Origin: a virus
Length of the DNA: 64,000 nt
Virus record (IMG/VR): IMGVR_UViG_3300009126_000404
Span: 1-64,000 of that record
Reading direction: 5' to 3' (one strand)
The notes beneath the pieces are model-generated. The model saw only the letters and a program-made list of their open reading frames with translations, was not told where the DNA came from and ran no database searches. Below are positions 8,641-17,414 of this stretch, one piece after another (position 1 is the first letter of the stretch; every line of letters begins with the position of its first letter). A program made the translations under genes and the position numbers.

Positions 8641-8823
8641 ATGAGTACTACAACACACGATGAAATTGTAACTAGTTACGAAACTTATCTTTCAGAGCAG
8701 GCAAACTTTGAAAACAAAGGTGTAAAAGCATCAGCGGCCCGTGCTAGGAAAGCACTAGGCGCAATTGGAAAACTTTCAAAAGCAAGACGAAAAGAAATCC
8801 AAGAAAAGAAAAACAATCTATAG
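8641..8823 (+). CDS. 60-residue basic, alanine-rich helical protein
   Basis: The sequence is predicted helical, with a basic second half (KASAARARKALGAIGKLSKARRKEIQEKK) that resembles histone-like or nucleic-acid-binding tails. A good AAGGAGA precedes the ATG. The composition suggests nucleic-acid binding, but no family is firmly recognised. Confidence 0.7.
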   Translation: MSTTTHDEIVTSYETYLSEQANFENKGVKASAARARKALGAIGKLSKARRKEIQEKKNNL

Positions 8824-8835
8824 GGAAGAACTACT

Positions 8836-9096
8836 ATGTTTAACCTAGGAGATTGGCCAACTTTAACTGAAATATTTTTTGGCAAAGGTGTTGACCCAGC
8901 CAAGTATAAAGGAAGTATGATTCCTAGTTACTTGTCTGGTAAAACAAGTATGACCACAAAGAAGCCAGTTAAAACAACGGCAAAAAAGAAGATACGAGTA
9001 TCATCTAAAGGTAAAATAATTAAGAAGAAGCCTATTACGGAGGTGAAGTCAGCTACTTCTAAAGCCAAAGGAAAAAAAGCATCAAAAAAAAACTAA
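8836..9096 (+). CDS. 86-residue protein with very lysine-rich tail
   Basis: The first 40 residues (FNLGDWPTLTEIFFGKGVDP) look like a short ordered head. The remainder is a Lys/Thr/Ser-rich low-complexity tail ending in KKASKKN, comparable in composition to bacterial histone-H1-like tails. It probably binds DNA or RNA (inference). It is the last gene before the late-type promoter box at 9174. Confidence 0.65.
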   Translation: MFNLGDWPTLTEIFFGKGVDPAKYKGSMIPSYLSGKTSMTTKKPVKTTAKKKIRVSSKGKIIKKKPITEVKSATSKAKGKKASKKN

Positions 9097-9173
9097 ACTT
9101 AGATGATCTTCCGTTTGAAGGACCACAGCTTTAAGAGATAGCAGAATAGTCAACTGTAATGTATTGACTACGA

Positions 9174-9179
9174 TAAATA
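9174..9179 (+). promoter_or_regulatory. T4-like late promoter box (TAAATA) before tctA
   Basis: GATAAATA lies 19 bases upstream of the tctA ATG. T4-like phages use TATAAATA-type -10 boxes for late transcription with gp55. The same box occurs before several other genes in this window. Confidence 0.5.
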
Positions 9180-9197
9180 CCATAGAGGGAATACATC

Positions 9198-10637
9198 ATG
9201 GACGCAATTCTGACGTTACTCGCAGGAACATTTTACGGATTAATTATAGGACTTATACCAAGTGCTGGAGCCACAACAGGTCTCGTAGCACTTTTTGGTT
9301 TCATAAGTTACTTTGGTTTCGACCCATACTTGGGCGTAATATTCTGTATGGCAGTAGTTGCCTCAAGCACAACGGGTGATACTTATGCAGGAATACTATT
9401 AGGTATCCCAGGTGCAAACTCAGCCGCGGCTACAATGGTCGATGGGTATCCTTTAGCACAACAAGGTAGAGCCACAGAGGCTTTAACGGCCGCAATCACA
9501 ACAAGCACAATCAATGGATTATTTTGGGGTACATTAACTTTTGCCCTATTACCTCAATATGTGAAACTTATTATGTATTTCGGCATCCCTGAACTATGGG
9601 CTTTCATCTTATTAAGTTTAGCCTGTGTAGGATTTGTCAGTAATAGGTTTTGGTTTAGAAGTATCATAGCAATTTGTGTGGGTATTTTTGTAGGATTAAT
9701 AGGCATAAACCCAGAAACAAACATAGACAGATTTACTTTTGGATGGGAATATTTAGAAGATGGCGTACAACTTATGCCTTTTGTCGCTGGACTATTTGCT
9801 TTTCCTGAAATAGTACAAGGTTGGCGAAGAGGCAACTCAATTGCAACAATAGGTAAAGAAACGCATACGCATCAGACTTGGGAAGGTATTAAAGCAGTTT
9901 GGAAATATAAATGGGATGCTTTACGTGGCGGAGCAATTGGAGCATTTGTAGGATTTTTACCTGGTCTTGGTGGTGCTATGGGAGATTGGATGAGTTACGG
10001 TGCTACAGTAGCAAGTCATCCTGAAGAAGAATTTGGTAAAGGTAACCTAAGAGGTGTTATAGGGCCAGAAGGTAGTAACAATGCCCAAAAGGCAACTAGT
10101 ATGATTCCAACAGTATTGTTTGGAATACCTGGAGCAAGTTTTGCCGCAGTACTACTAGCCTTGTTTATGTATTTGGGTTTCGAATTAGGAACACAAGAAT
10201 TAGCAAATGATATAAAGTTCTTTGACAGTTTAACATTTGGATTTATGTGGGCGACAGTAATTACTGGTGTAGTTTGTGTACTATTCAATAAGCAAATTGC
10301 AAAAATAACTTATGTTCCTTACATTTATTACTTTCCATTCTTAGTAGCATTTATTATATGGGCTTGTGTTCAATACACAGGTGGTTGGCAAGATTATGCT
10401 ATACTAGGTATTACTACTTGTTTAGGATTGTTTTGTAAAAAATACAAGTTTAGTAGACCTGCAATGTTAATGGCATTTATACTTGCTACAAAGATAGAAG
10501 CATTAACATTACAAATGACAACAATTTATTCAATAGATAAACTAATGACAAGACCGTTGTTCTTAGTGATAATGAGTTGTGTAATTATGTTGTTAGTATT
10601 CAGCATAGTTAAAAGAAGTAAACTAGAATATGCTTAA
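9198..10637 (+). CDS. Tripartite tricarboxylate transporter large membrane subunit, TctA family
   Basis: This 479-residue, many-times membrane-spanning protein matches TctA: an N-terminal GLIPSAGATTG loop, STTGDTYAGILLGIPG, and a later repeated FLPGLGGAMGDW...LFGIPGAS half. TctA forms the inner-membrane channel for carboxylate uptake with small subunit TctB and periplasmic receptor TctC. The length is near the family's usual 500. The receptor gene follows, but no TctB gene is visible. A late-type box precedes it. Confidence 0.92.
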   Translation: MDAILTLLAGTFYGLIIGLIPSAGATTGLVALFGFISYFGFDPYLGVIFCMAVVASSTTGDTYAGILLGIPGANSAAATMVDGYPLAQQGRATEALTAAITTSTINGLFWGTLTFALLPQYVKLIMYFGIPELWAFILLSLACVGFVSNRFWFRSIIAICVGIFVGLIGINPETNIDRFTFGWEYLEDGVQLMPFVAGLFAFPEIVQGWRRGNSIATIGKETHTHQTWEGIKAVWKYKWDALRGGAIGAFVGFLPGLGGAMGDWMSYGATVASHPEEEFGKGNLRGVIGPEGSNNAQKATSMIPTVLFGIPGASFAAVLLALFMYLGFELGTQELANDIKFFDSLTFGFMWATVITGVVCVLFNKQIAKITYVPYIYYFPFLVAFIIWACVQYTGGWQDYAILGITTCLGLFCKKYKFSRPAMLMAFILATKIEALTLQMTTIYSIDKLMTRPLFLVIMSCVIMLLVFSIVKRSKLEYA

Positions 10638-10642
10638 TTTAA

Positions 10643-10648
10643 TAAATA
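10643..10648 (+). promoter_or_regulatory. T4-like late promoter box (TAAATA) before tctC
   Basis: AATAAATA begins just after the tctA stop and 26 bases before the next ATG, with an AAGGAGA in between. Confidence 0.45.
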
Positions 10649-10673
10649 CATATACAATTCCAAGGAGACAAGA

Positions 10674-11807
10674 ATGAAGAAAATTCTAATGGTCCTAGTG
10701 TTATCACTAGGAATCGCAACATCAGCACTTGCTGAAACATTTACATTTGTTGTTCCACAGAAACCAGGTTCTGGTACTACTGTGTGGACAGAAATTGTAC
10801 TTAAAGAACTGGCTAGGTTTATGCCAGAACACACTCTAAAACTTAGAAACTTTCCAGGTGCTAGAGATATACCGGCAGTTAATGCCTTTCAAAACGAATT
10901 AAGATTTGACGATACTATTATTATGGTTTCACATGGTGGTAATGGTGTATCATTCTTACAAGAACAAGTTGATTACAACTATGCTGATTGGGAATCAATT
11001 GGTATGATGAACTTAAACATCATTGTTGGTAAAAGACTTGATGCAGATTTAGACAATATTATATTTGCATCTAATCCAGGTCGTGTTCCAGATGCAATGG
11101 CACTAGCTCTATTATTATGTGGACCACTAGATTCCATTGATGCATACACAACTTGTTTTAAATCAAAAGTTACTTTCGTTCCAGGTTTTAAAAAGGGCGG
11201 CGACAGACGTTTAGCATTTAAACGTGGTGAACTAACTGTTGACAGAGAAAATCCTGCGGCATATAAGAAACATATTGCTCCTAACGAAGAAGCAGAAATT
11301 TGGTTCCATCATGGAATTCTACAAGCAGATGGTACACACGCAGATGACCCTAACTATCCAGGTTTACAAATGGAAATTTTATATGAGCAAAAATGGGGAG
11401 AAGCACCATCAGGTCCAATGTATGATGCATATGTACTTGTTAAGTCATTCCGTGATGCTTTACAAAAAGCATTTTGGGTAAACGCTGGTAATCCAAATGC
11501 AGAGTTGTTACAAAAAGCATTGTTAGAAATGTCTAAAGACGAGCAGGCTATCAAAGCCATTCAAAAGAAAGTTGGCAATTATGAATGGGTTATTGGTGAA
11601 GAAGGTAATGCTCGAAGAGATACACTAATGACATTTGTTACAGAAGATGCATTACGTAATTTAGTTAAATTCTCAAATGAGGCGTTAAACATTCAAGCAG
11701 TTTATAAAGAAAGCATTTTAACTCCAGATGCAGTAGACGTTGTTGAAGAAGCTGAACAATCTAAAAGCATCAGAGGTTGGCTTAAAGACTTTTTTAACTG
11801 GCAATAA
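10674..11807 (+). CDS. TctC-like periplasmic carboxylate receptor
   Basis: This 377-residue protein has a clear Sec signal peptide ending in TSALAE and an early FVVPQKPGSGTTVW segment resembling the ligand-binding start of Bug/TctC receptors. The middle is longer than a typical TctC (about 320) and includes a GGDRRLAFKRGE loop. It should bind an organic acid in the periplasm and serve the TctA protein encoded just upstream. A terminator follows, so tctA and tctC form a late unit. Confidence 0.72.
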   Translation: MKKILMVLVLSLGIATSALAETFTFVVPQKPGSGTTVWTEIVLKELARFMPEHTLKLRNFPGARDIPAVNAFQNELRFDDTIIMVSHGGNGVSFLQEQVDYNYADWESIGMMNLNIIVGKRLDADLDNIIFASNPGRVPDAMALALLLCGPLDSIDAYTTCFKSKVTFVPGFKKGGDRRLAFKRGELTVDRENPAAYKKHIAPNEEAEIWFHHGILQADGTHADDPNYPGLQMEILYEQKWGEAPSGPMYDAYVLVKSFRDALQKAFWVNAGNPNAELLQKALLEMSKDEQAIKAIQKKVGNYEWVIGEEGNARRDTLMTFVTEDALRNLVKFSNEALNIQAVYKESILTPDAVDVVEEAEQSKSIRGWLKDFFNWQ

Positions 11808-11823
11808 TTAATATTCTATCTAC

Positions 11824-11851
11824 AAAAGGGCAACTCTGGTTGTCCTTTTTT
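11824..11851 (+). terminator. Rho-independent terminator after tctC
   Basis: The stem AAAAGGGCAAC / GTTGTCCTTTT has a TCTG loop and one G-U pair, and is followed by a T run, 17 bases after the stop codon. Confidence 0.85.
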
Positions 11852-11888
11852 CATTAAAACTAGTGTTATTATTTTCGCACATAATCCA

Positions 11889-11894
11889 TAAATA
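11889..11894 (+). promoter_or_regulatory. T4-like late promoter box (TAAATA)
   Basis: CATAAATA stands 30 bases before the next ATG and downstream of the terminator, so the three-gene group starting at 11924 likely begins a new late transcript here. Confidence 0.5.
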
Positions 11895-11923
11895 GTAGTA
11901 GTTAATTAAGGAGAAGCATACTA

Positions 11924-12469
11924 ATGAAAGTATTAATACAAGCATTAGTATTTTTTGTTTTTATACTAGGTACAGCCGCATATGCTGATCCTATTGTAAC
12001 TGAAAGTACTAGTAATAGCACAGTAACAACAACCGGAAATACAACAACAACAGTAAAAAGTTCGCCACCTAGTGCGATTTCGCCTAGTATTAATAGTAAT
12101 AATAGCGATTTATGTACTGTAGGTATATCAGGTGCAGTTCAAACACAGATACTTGGTATTAGTGGTGGTTCAACAGTACGTGACATGAATTGTGAAAGGC
12201 TCAAGTTAGCCAAAACAATATATGACATGGGCATGAAGGTAGCCGCAGTTAGTATAATGTGCCAAGACGAAAGAGTATTTAAAGCCATGGAAATGGCCGG
12301 CACTCCTTGTCCGTACTTAGGTAAAATTGGTGAAGAAGCTCAACAAGCATGGGATTCTAACCCTGAATTAAAGCCTGAAAACACAGAACAGGAGACTAAG
12401 AAGAATGACAAACTTGAAGGTGCTATGCAAGGCATTGGTCTTATTGGTTTGCTTATGTTTTTACTCTAG
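11924..12469 (+). CDS. Exported protein of unknown function with Ser/Thr-rich linker
   Basis: This 181-residue protein has a Sec signal peptide ending in AAYAD, a Ser/Thr/Asn-rich linker to about residue 60, a globular part with four cysteines (DLCTVGISG, DMNCERLKLAK, SIMCQDERVF, GTPCPYLG), and a hydrophobic C-terminus (GLIGLLMFLL). The paired cysteines would suit disulfides outside the cytoplasm. Its last 65 bases also encode the start of the next gene in another frame. Similar proteins occur, as far as I recall, in marine T4-like phages. Confidence 0.75.
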   Translation: MKVLIQALVFFVFILGTAAYADPIVTESTSNSTVTTTGNTTTTVKSSPPSAISPSINSNNSDLCTVGISGAVQTQILGISGGSTVRDMNCERLKLAKTIYDMGMKVAAVSIMCQDERVFKAMEMAGTPCPYLGKIGEEAQQAWDSNPELKPENTEQETKKNDKLEGAMQGIGLIGLLMFLL

Positions 12470-14648
12470 TTTCACACTAGCTGATACAACAACAACAGCC
12501 GAAACATTAAATCTAAATGATGGAACAATAACACACCCAAATGGTGGTTGCCCTTCTGGTGACTCGCCTATAACTATTGACTCATATAATTGGGGCGTTC
12601 AGGCTATTCGTTACGGAGAATGCATAGATACATTTGCAATATCCGTAGCCATTAATAACGCATTAACAGCCTCAGGTATATCTGTTGATAAAGTACATTA
12701 TAAATGGCATTGGATTAACGGATGCTTTAACTATCCAGGCAAGTATTGTGATACTAATATCAGCAACAGAGTAAATCTATCTACTGGTGAAGTTCTAGAA
12801 GGTGCCTATGAGGATTATTTTGATACACTAGCCGTCACTGTAGAAATTACAGATGCTAACGGCACTGTTATTAAAACAGAAACGTGGTCACCCGATAAAT
12901 GGTATCACTGGCATAACGCAAACACTTACAGTACTAATGAAACAACTGATCTTGGTGGAGCAGTCTGGCAGATACATGAAGGCAACATAGAACTTTATAA
13001 TCACATAACAACAACAGGAACAATATACACACCCAATCAATTAGGTGATGTTAGGTTTAGAGTTGTAGGTAATGATGGCGGTGAATGGAATGGGTATTAT
13101 GGACCAGTTATATCAAATATGCAAACATGGTTTACGTATAGAACTAATCCTTGTACCGCTTCTGCTTTATATGATCCGAGTTGCCCAGGTTATGCGGCCG
13201 CCTACGCAACATATGTATACGATACCGCCTGTGCCGCAAGTGCATTGTACGATAGTGGTTGTCCAGGCTATGCCGCGGCATATTACACACAACAATGTAC
13301 AGCCGATCCACTATATGATTCGGGTTGTAATGGATATGCGTCAGCATATTATAATCAACAATGTGGGTTAAATGCATTATATGATAGTGGATGTACGGGC
13401 TATGCTGACGCCTATTTCGCTCAACAGTGTGGCATAAGTGCATTATATAATGAAGGTTGTACAGGTTATGCGGCCGCTTATTATGCACAACAATGTGGAT
13501 TAAATGCATTATATGATAGTGGATGTACTGGGTACGCAGAAGCCTACTTCACTCAACAGTGTGAAATAAGTCCATTATATAATTCAGGATGTGACGGATA
13601 TTTTGAGGCTAGTTGTGATGCTGACCCGTTGTATGATTTCTTATGTACTGGATATGATGTAGCATATTTTAATCAACAGTGTACATATAATCCACAATAT
13701 GATGAACAGTGTACAGGTTATATACCACCCGTTGTCACGACAGATATAGATGATATAATTGATGACGGTGCAGGAACAGGCGATAGTGTTGTTGATAGTG
13801 TTATTGAAGCACCAGCATTACCACCAACAGTTATAATAATACCACCTCCACTTGAACCCGAACCAATGCCTGAACCTGAACCTGAACCTGAACCAGAACC
13901 AACACCTGAGGTAGTGATTGTAGGACCTAATGTTATAGAAACAACACCTGAGGTAGTTGAACCACCTACAATAATAGAACAAATAGAACAAGAAATAGAA
14001 CAAGAAATAGAACAAGAAATAGAAGAACAAATGGAACAAGAATTAATTACAGAAGAAGTGGAAACAGAAACGGAGGCCGGCACTGAAGAAGTAGTTGAGG
14101 AAGAGGTAATAGAGGAAGAAGCAATTGAAGAAGAAGTAATAGAGGAAGAAGTAATAGAGGAAGAAGCAATTGAAGAAGAAGCAATTGAAGAAGAAGTAAT
14201 AGAGGACGAAACAGTAGAAGAAGAAGTAGTTGAAGAAGAGGCTCCTGAAGATGAGTCGAAAGAATCAGCAGAGGACACAAGTACTGAAACAGTTGTAACT
14301 AAAACTAAAACTAAAAAACTAACAAAGGCAGAAAAACAAAAGGCTAAAGAAAAGAAAATGAGAGAAATAATTACAGAAAAGTTAAAAGAGTTAGCAATTG
14401 CAGTAGGAGAAGCACAGTCATTAGAAGACCAGCAGGCCCTACAACAATTAATAGCGGCGTTGATTAATTATGTGCCAGGATTTAATGCATATGGAAAACT
14501 AATGATTCCTGGCGTAGACTTTTATCAACCTGAAGATATATACTTAGATAAAAAGATACCAGAGAACCAACGAGGTTTGAGAAATGGACTTGCGAGTGAA
14601 CTCCTTCATAAGAAGATGGTTGACATGCAATATGAAGGAATGGAGTAA
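12405..14648 (+). CDS. Large exported Cys-repeat protein with Pro/Glu-rich region
   Basis: This 747-residue protein has a signal peptide (residues 1-26, ending FTLAD), a roughly 220-residue N-terminal domain with Cys pairs, and nine 22-residue repeats of the form CxxxxLYDSGCxGYAxAYxxQQ (about residues 250-440). A Pro-Glu stretch follows, then a long Glu-rich segment predicted as helix, and a conserved-looking C-terminal domain (YVPGF, RGLRNG, MVDMQYEG). It resembles a surface or virion-associated fibre-like protein (inference). The signal peptide is encoded inside the end of the upstream gene, which supports the start at 12405. Confidence 0.8.
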   Translation: MTNLKVLCKALVLLVCLCFYSSFTLADTTTTAETLNLNDGTITHPNGGCPSGDSPITIDSYNWGVQAIRYGECIDTFAISVAINNALTASGISVDKVHYKWHWINGCFNYPGKYCDTNISNRVNLSTGEVLEGAYEDYFDTLAVTVEITDANGTVIKTETWSPDKWYHWHNANTYSTNETTDLGGAVWQIHEGNIELYNHITTTGTIYTPNQLGDVRFRVVGNDGGEWNGYYGPVISNMQTWFTYRTNPCTASALYDPSCPGYAAAYATYVYDTACAASALYDSGCPGYAAAYYTQQCTADPLYDSGCNGYASAYYNQQCGLNALYDSGCTGYADAYFAQQCGISALYNEGCTGYAAAYYAQQCGLNALYDSGCTGYAEAYFTQQCEISPLYNSGCDGYFEASCDADPLYDFLCTGYDVAYFNQQCTYNPQYDEQCTGYIPPVVTTDIDDIIDDGAGTGDSVVDSVIEAPALPPTVIIIPPPLEPEPMPEPEPEPEPEPTPEVVIVGPNVIETTPEVVEPPTIIEQIEQEIEQEIEQEIEEQMEQELITEEVETETEAGTEEVVEEEVIEEEAIEEEVIEEEVIEEEAIEEEAIEEEVIEDETVEEEVVEEEAPEDESKESAEDTSTETVVTKTKTKKLTKAEKQKAKEKKMREIITEKLKELAIAVGEAQSLEDQQALQQLIAALINYVPGFNAYGKLMIPGVDFYQPEDIYLDKKIPENQRGLRNGLASELLHKKMVDMQYEGME
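13152..13721 (+). repeat. Nine tandem 66-base coding repeats
   Basis: The repeats encode 22-residue units, each with two cysteines (C...YDSGC) and GYAxAY. Units 4 and 6 are nearly identical in DNA, which suggests recent duplication. Unit 1 has an altered end and unit 7 is shortened. Confidence 0.85.
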
Positions 14649-14653
14649 AACAC

Positions 14654-15163
14654 ATGAGTGAAAAAACAACACTAGAAGTAGGCGGGTTAAAGTTTACAGG
14701 TGGTAAATTATTTTTAGTTCTAACAGTGTTAAGTGCATTAGGTGGTGCGGCTTGGGGAGGCTTTGAGTTCTATAATGACTATAGAATGATGAAAGCCAAA
14801 ATAGAAAGATATGTAGCACCTGACCTAAGTGGAATTAGATCCGAACTAGCAGTAGTTAATACTAAGTTAGACGAAGCACTAGAGTATTCAAAGGATATTA
14901 AGAACGGATTACGTGATGATATTGTTAGATTAGAGAGAATAGTTGACCAAGTTGAAGATGATGTTAATGATATTGACGAAGATGTACGTGAACTATTAAC
15001 ATTAGCTGACCAACGTTTTGAAAACAAACGTGACCAGTTATTAACAGATTACGAACAAAAAGCAGATAGTCTAAGAACTAGCACCGATCTTAAACTTACA
15101 GATCTTGAAGAAAGACTCAATAAAAGATTACAAAGAGCATTAGATAACCCACTTGCACAATAA
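14654..15163 (+). CDS. Membrane-anchored coiled-coil protein
   Basis: This 169-residue protein has one transmembrane helix near residues 17-40 (LFLVLTVLSALGGAAWGGF) and then a long charged heptad-rich region running almost to the end (SELAVVNTKLDEALE...RLERIVDQVEDDV). It is probably bitopic with an extended coiled coil. The last gene of the 11924 group, it is followed directly by a terminator. Spanin-like or holin-like roles are possible, but nothing specific supports either. Confidence 0.75.
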   Translation: MSEKTTLEVGGLKFTGGKLFLVLTVLSALGGAAWGGFEFYNDYRMMKAKIERYVAPDLSGIRSELAVVNTKLDEALEYSKDIKNGLRDDIVRLERIVDQVEDDVNDIDEDVRELLTLADQRFENKRDQLLTDYEQKADSLRTSTDLKLTDLEERLNKRLQRALDNPLAQ

Positions 15164-15173
15164 TTGATAATTG

Positions 15174-15204
15174 CAACACCCCCCAAATCGGGGTGTTGTT
15201 GTTG
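15174..15204 (+). terminator. Rho-independent terminator
   Basis: A perfect 9-bp GC-rich stem (CAACACCCC/GGGGTGTTG, 15174-15182 and 15190-15198) with a 7-base loop and a T-rich tail lies 10 bases after a stop codon. Confidence 0.88.
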
Positions 15205-15208
15205 TCGA

Positions 15209-15214
15209 TAAATA
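15209..15214 (+). promoter_or_regulatory. T4-like late promoter box (TAAATA)
   Basis: GATAAATA lies immediately after the terminator. A sigma70-type promoter follows 33 bases downstream, so the next operon may be read both early and late. Confidence 0.4.
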
Positions 15215-15246
15215 TAGTTATAACGAGACAAAACCCGCACAATCAC

Positions 15247-15275
15247 TTGACATTTCAGTCAACTTAATGTATTAT
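15247..15275 (+). promoter_or_regulatory. Sigma70-type promoter
   Basis: TTGACA at 15247-15252 and TATTAT at 15270-15275 have a 17-base spacer. A TTGAC/GTCAA inverted repeat overlaps the -35 element. Confidence 0.75.
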
Positions 15276-15294
15276 ATGATAAAGGAAATAGTTT

Positions 15295-15999
15295 ATGTTA
15301 GATGTTTTCATGCTAACGTTCGGAGAACCAGAAGCAGATGATAATTTTAAAATACTACAAGAAAAAGCACCACATGCTAAACGCATAGACGGTGTTGAAG
15401 GATTACTTAACGCACATAAAGCCTGTGCTGAAGAATCACGCACAAGTTATTTTTATGTGTGTGACGCAGACGCAGTTATAACAGAAAACTTTGCATTTAA
15501 GTTTACACCAAGCGATAGACGATTGGCTTATCCAGGTGTAAAAGAAACAGAATGTGTATTTACATATCGTAGCCACAATCCTATTAATGATTTAGTGTAC
15601 GGCAATGGTGCATTAAAACTATTTCCTAAAAAGAATTTACTAGCAGTAAAAGAGTTTAAAGTAGATATGACTACAAGCATTGGAGCAATATTTAAGCCAA
15701 TGTTTGAAATTTCAAATATAACACAGTTTAATACAGACCCATTTAACACATGGCGAAGTGCATTTAGAGAATGTACTAAACTTTCAAGTAATATCATTGA
15801 CAATAATAAACAAATAGATGATGCATACAGATTGAAAGTATGGTGCGAACGTGGCGAGGACAGGCGTTACGGAGACTATGCAATACTAGGTGCTAACCAA
15901 GGCAGAGACTTTGGAGAGCATTATAAAAATAACACTAAAGCATTAAATAAGATTAATGATTGGGAATGGCTAAAGGAAAAGTTTAATGAAGCACTCTGA
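15295..15999 (+). CDS. Glycosyltransferase-like (GT-A type) protein
   Basis: This 234-residue protein has a FYVCDADAVIT segment, the DxD-type metal/sugar-nucleotide motif of GT-A enzymes, and late FREC and RYGDYAILGANQGRDFG blocks. It would be cytoplasmic. Phage glycosyltransferases may modify DNA, virion proteins or host glycans; nothing here decides. It is the first gene of a long operon and overlaps the next by 14 bases. Confidence 0.5.
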   Translation: MLDVFMLTFGEPEADDNFKILQEKAPHAKRIDGVEGLLNAHKACAEESRTSYFYVCDADAVITENFAFKFTPSDRRLAYPGVKETECVFTYRSHNPINDLVYGNGALKLFPKKNLLAVKEFKVDMTTSIGAIFKPMFEISNITQFNTDPFNTWRSAFRECTKLSSNIIDNNKQIDDAYRLKVWCERGEDRRYGDYAILGANQGRDFGEHYKNNTKALNKINDWEWLKEKFNEAL

Positions 16000-16921
16000 A
16001 TTTACAAGTAAGTTTCATTGGTTGAATGGACTGAGCGAATACTTTCGGGCTACCGGACAAGAAGAAAAATACGAGCCAGTATTTAAAGCATTATATCATC
16101 AAAACTATTATCGTAAACGTGATATAATAATGAATATGATAGAAGGCAAATACGAAGGAATTGAAAAAGTTCCATATGAGTTGCGTAGAGCCTGGGTGAA
16201 CATGCTTTTAAATGAACATATGGATGATGTAGAAGTAAAAACAGAACTCATTACTAGTTTAATTGCAACAGTGGCAGATGATGATTTTGTTAATAGAATT
16301 TGTAGATTTATTGATTACTTTGTAGTTGATCATGCAACATCTTTATTACTTCCTGACTTAGGAGACTTTTTATCACGTGGACAAGTAAAGAGTAAAATTT
16401 GGTTAGCAACCGAACTTGCAAAATGTGTAGAAGGTAACTTAGGTAATGTAGTATTTTATGGTGGTTGGTATAATTTTGTAGCATACTTTTTATTCTCACA
16501 GTTTGAAGTAAATAAAATTTATACTGTTGATAACGATCCAAAAGTTATTCCTCCTACTGAATGTTTATACGAAAAAGAAGTTAGCGAAGGTAAATTCTTT
16601 GCTATTACACATGATGTTAACAAAATTAAATGGAATGGAAAGAGCATGATATATAATGCTCATCATACTGAACATGAAGAAAAGATTCATATGGTCATTA
16701 ATACAAGTTGCGAACATATGAATAATACTTGGTTTGAAAATTTACCAGAAGGAACGTTTGTAATACTACACACAAATGATTATTTTGATAATCCACAACA
16801 TAGTAATTGTTGTGAAGATATAGAAGAAGCTAAGTCTAAATATCCAATGCAGAGTATAATGTATGAAGGTAATTTAGACACTGAGCTTTATAATAGGTTT
16901 ATGCTAATCGGCATTAAATAA
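15986..16921 (+). CDS. Methyltransferase-like Rossmann protein
   Basis: This 311-residue protein has a helical N-terminal half and a C-terminal Rossmann-like half. GNVVFYGGWYNFVAYFL takes the place of SAM motif I, KIYTVDNDPKVI supplies an acidic beta2 end, and VINTSCEHMNNTWFENLPEG follows as motif IV-like. The motif I glycines are reduced, so activity is uncertain. It overlaps the glycosyltransferase-like gene. Confidence 0.5.
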   Translation: MKHSEFTSKFHWLNGLSEYFRATGQEEKYEPVFKALYHQNYYRKRDIIMNMIEGKYEGIEKVPYELRRAWVNMLLNEHMDDVEVKTELITSLIATVADDDFVNRICRFIDYFVVDHATSLLLPDLGDFLSRGQVKSKIWLATELAKCVEGNLGNVVFYGGWYNFVAYFLFSQFEVNKIYTVDNDPKVIPPTECLYEKEVSEGKFFAITHDVNKIKWNGKSMIYNAHHTEHEEKIHMVINTSCEHMNNTWFENLPEGTFVILHTNDYFDNPQHSNCCEDIEEAKSKYPMQSIMYEGNLDTELYNRFMLIGIK

Positions 16922-16926
16922 AACAT

Positions 16927-17166
16927 ATGAAAGATGTAATATACATAGATTTTGTTATGGATGACTTTACTGAGCATTCTGATATGGATGCGTGTTGTAA
17001 AATATCAGCAGAGATAGGTGCAAAAGGATTAGTATACGGGCCAGACTTTTGGTTTCATGAATCATATCGCGAAGGTGATGAACAAGTTCTTAAGTTTGGA
17101 TTTAGAGATAAACATGAAGCTATGCTAATTAGACTAGCAGGTGTTCAAAAATTAACATTACATTAA
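16927..17166 (+). CDS. Small alpha/beta protein, paralog of the next gene
   Basis: This 79-residue protein has the pattern DFVMDDFTEHSD...GLVYGPDF...KFGFRDKHEAMLIRLAG. The neighbour at 17168 shares the same order of strands and the final F-x-F-x-D-xx-x-A-M-L-x-x-L block, so the two are duplicates. No function is known. Confidence 0.7.
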   Translation: MKDVIYIDFVMDDFTEHSDMDACCKISAEIGAKGLVYGPDFWFHESYREGDEQVLKFGFRDKHEAMLIRLAGVQKLTLH

Positions 17167-17167
17167 T

Positions 17168-17413
17168 ATGAAATCGACAGCAGTAATAAGATTTTTTACA
17201 GACGAGTACACTGACAATACAGATGCATTTGCCACTTACGATGCTATTGCAAACATAGCATCATTACTAGGGCAAGAAGGACTAAAGTATAATGTTGATT
17301 ATAAATTAGCAGAAGTATTTTATAAAGAAACAAACGGAAGACAAATATTAGCATTTGAATTTGTAGACGAAAAAAGAGCTATGCTATTAAAGTTAAAAGG
17401 AATTGAAGATTAA
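17168..17413 (+). CDS. Small alpha/beta protein, paralog of the previous gene
   Basis: This 81-residue protein reads RFFTDEYTDNTDAF...GLKYNVDY...AFEFVDEKRAMLLKLKG, matching the gene at 16927 in layout. It starts one base after that gene's stop. Confidence 0.7.
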   Translation: MKSTAVIRFFTDEYTDNTDAFATYDAIANIASLLGQEGLKYNVDYKLAEVFYKETNGRQILAFEFVDEKRAMLLKLKGIED

Positions 17414-17414
17414 A

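Noticed and set aside
13152-13721. Regular DNA repeats considered as a CRISPR array
   Set aside because: The 66-base units are coding, contiguous and without unique spacers.
13718-14278. Long Ser-rich frame on the - strand
   Set aside because: It is the mirror of the Glu-rich coding stretch in the + strand gene; no ribosome site and biased composition.
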